From Gemmatimonadota bacterium (GTDB taxonomy: Bacteria > Gemmatimonadota > Gemmatimonadetes > Longimicrobiales > Gaopeijiaceae): DNA of 64,000 nucleotides. A model generated the notes under the pieces. That model searched no databases. It saw only the letters and a list, made by a program, of their open reading frames with translations, and was not told the origin of the DNA. Location: the NCBI GenBank assembly GCA_041390125.1, contig JAWKQN010000010.1, positions 180,486 to 244,485 on the forward strand. The letters are read 5' to 3'. The number at the start of each line of letters is the position of its first letter. Position 1 is the first letter of the stretch. This document shows, in pieces, positions 62,514 to 64,000 of this stretch. A program made the position numbers and the translations under genes.

Positions 62514-63343
62514 CGGTCGAAGGGTGGGATCCAGCCCACCTCCCCTGTTGGCGTCTTCCAGTAGACCGGAAAAGTGTTATTGGGGCAACGCACTAAGGAG
62601 ACAAGAGCTTCAGACCTACGGAACCCCCGTTTGTAGGTCCCAGGAACGTTCATCAGCGTCTCGATTCCGTCCATGGTGGAAAGCGCCTCTGTGATGTTGG
62701 GCAGAGTCGATGAGTCTGAGATGCCTCTTCGACGCACAATCACGGAGCAGGCCTTTACACCGGCGTTCCGGAGACTGCTCAGTCCGGCTTCCTGAGCAAC
62801 CAGCGCTCCGACCAACACCTGATCCGTATCGTTTGCGAACTGCGCCGAGAAGTTGGTGCAAGCCGCGAGGGCGGTGTCGCCTGAACCGATGAAGTCATCA
62901 ACAATAAAGATGAGTGCGTTGCACCGACTCGGTAAACGCTCCCGCACAAGATGGGCTCGATCCCAAGAGTGGTGCGGTATCTGGCGGCGCTTCAGCTCTG
63001 CTCGAACCAGATAGGTAATCATGGCGCCGCTCTTGGGCTCGCCCGAACTCCAGTCTTTCATCATGGGGAGTACGATAAGCGGTCCGTCGCGGCCTCGCTC
63101 GTAATGCTGATTCAAGAGAATTGCTACTAGCTCGCTGGTTCGCGATCCGTACTCTGGGAATGTCTGTACCAAGAAATCTGAAGTGAGGTGCATAAGCAGT
63201 TCCTGAGCGGGCGGTTCCAGGTGGCTCATCAAGTTCACCATGCGATCGAACCGGTTGGCTACCGCCTCGTCCCCACCAATATCCCAGCCATTTGCGGCAA
63301 AGATTTCTCGCAAACGATCAATCTTCTCGGCCGTAACGCCCAT
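62510..63343 (-). CDS. Retron-associated phosphoribosyltransferase-like effector candidate
   Basis: 277 residues. A type I phosphoribosyltransferase loop is seen as IFIVDDFIGSGDTALAA (PRPP-loop residues 148-157), preceded by a strand-rich region (PLIVLPMMKDWSSGEPKSG, residues 88-106), and a helical N-terminal part (LREIFAANGW, LEPPAQELLMHLTSDFLV). PRTases in metabolism transfer ribose-5-phosphate; in retrons related proteins are proposed toxins or nucleotide-consuming effectors. As far as I recall, PRTase plus winged helix is one of the described retron architectures (type III). First gene of the operon, transcribed from the region right of 63343. Its base composition is lower in GC than the chromosome around it. 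Confidence 0.82.
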   Translation of the reverse strand: MGVTAEKIDRLREIFAANGWDIGGDEAVANRFDRMVNLMSHLEPPAQELLMHLTSDFLVQTFPEYGSRTSELVAILLNQHYERGRDGPLIVLPMMKDWSSGEPKSGAMITYLVRAELKRRQIPHHSWDRAHLVRERLPSRCNALIFIVDDFIGSGDTALAACTNFSAQFANDTDQVLVGALVAQEAGLSSLRNAGVKACSVIVRRRGISDSSTLPNITEALSTMDGIETLMNVPGTYKRGFRRSEALVSLVRCPNNTFPVYWKTPTGEVGWIPPFDR

Positions 63344-64000
63344 CCAAATCGCCCATTGGTCGAGCCGCGCCTAACCGCCAGAAACGGCAGTGCCTCGCGC
63401 TGCGCTAGTTGTCAGGAAGCCAGAGACGAGGGCTCCAGATACGCGTGTTCAAAAGGGGCTACAGTTCATTTGCCGTCGGGGGCGTTTTAAGGCCTCCGAA
63501 CCGGCGCCGCTCTCCCGCTACAATGCCACGGTACTCCCGGTCTCAGCAGGCCGCCAGAGCGGCGCGTTTGCTCGCTCAGAGTGGATCGGTACGGGGCGCC
63601 ACACCCGCGCACATGGGATGTTCGGATTCTTGAACAGCCGACCGCGAGGGTCAAGCCGACACCCATCCACCGGGCCTACCAGGCGATCAGCTCCGCCTCC
63701 ACGACGGGGATTGCGGGGTGCGAGACAATCGGACGAGACGCTGGCCGACCTTGACGACCATCTGCGGGTCTACGGCCCTTCCGGATCTCACGCGGGCGCG
63801 CGGTGGAGGCTCGGTCTCCGTGACCGGTCTCGTGCGCAGGCCGCCGACAATGCGCGCTTACTACTACCTGACCCGCGTCGTGCGCACGCCGCGAAGGAGG
63901 TTCCGCCCAAGAGCCGCCTAATCGACCGCCGCGGTGGCCACCACTTTTAGGCGATTACCGTGCTGGCTCAATCGGCGTTCTCCACTACCACTGGACGACG
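63344..64000. other. Gene-poor stretch upstream of the retron, to the window edge
   Basis: About 650 nt holding the retron promoter (toward the left) and sequence with no recognisable gene. Several short frames on the plus strand (for example 63718-63921) have no ribosome-binding site and no recognised family. The right end may be part of a gene cut by the window edge or a decayed element. Confidence 0.45.

Noticed and set aside
63390..63950. Possible protein at the right edge
   Set aside because: Basic, low-complexity translation with no recognisable family and no ribosome-binding site; kept as unassigned sequence.
1..64000. CRISPR arrays, tRNA/rRNA genes, insertion sequences
   Set aside because: No regularly spaced repeats, cloverleaf or rRNA sequence, and no transposase with terminal repeats was found on reading both strands.

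Overview
The window is a 64 kb piece of a very GC-rich bacterial chromosome. No rRNA, tRNA or CRISPR array was seen. The gene content (alternative complex III, an ADOP-type ABC permease paired with a PadR regulator, a large Asp-box/VPS10-like propeller protein, PD40 and 6-bladed propeller lipoproteins, a LuxC/LuxE pair, DinB/DUF1572 proteins, a YpdA-like reductase) suggests a Gemmatimonadota-like or related Gram-negative soil/aquatic lineage. This is inferred from family content, not from a marker gene.

Layout. 1-4015 (-): actC (partial), actB and actA of the respiratory alternative complex III. 4164-8492 (+): MoxR / DUF58 / transglutaminase operon plus a small protein. 8580-12510: a propeller lipoprotein-like protein, a NatAB-like ABC exporter and an AbrB-fold protein. 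12531-19558 (-): a tightly packed six-gene block with a two-subunit molybdenum hydroxylase, a small helical protein, an N-acyl-D-amino-acid deacylase and a LuxE/LuxC acid-to-aldehyde pair. A di-haem cytochrome diverges from it. 20627-25623: YpdA-like reductase, YgfZ, a SirB1-like protein, a lipoprotein, and a SelD whose active-site residue is an in-frame UGA (selenocysteine), so the true gene starts 84 nt upstream of the first uninterrupted ORF. 25829-30629: outer-membrane protein, DinB/GNAT pair, hydrolase and creatininase-like protein. 30740-34955 (-): five-gene GntR/ABC operon with a large operator palindrome. 35211-48899: Lon, Nudix, M20 peptidase, a frameshifted metalloprotease, nitrilase-like hydrolase, PD40 lipoprotein, DUF2306 protein and ADOP permease with PadR. 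49439-54418: two decayed toxin-antitoxin loci (AbiE with a broken toxin, VapB-like with a 24-codon VapC stump) on either side of a VPS10-like protein. 54716-60193: housekeeping and surface genes.

60916-63343 (-) is the most interesting region: a complete retron in visibly lower-GC DNA. Its order is a phosphoribosyltransferase-like protein, a winged-helix protein, a structured msr-msd RNA (perfect 15-bp a1/a2 repeats, TAGC branch site, nested hairpins) and a reverse transcriptase with the retron NAxxH and VTG motifs. It is flanked by about 0.7 kb on each side with no recognisable gene and probably forms an acquired anti-phage island.
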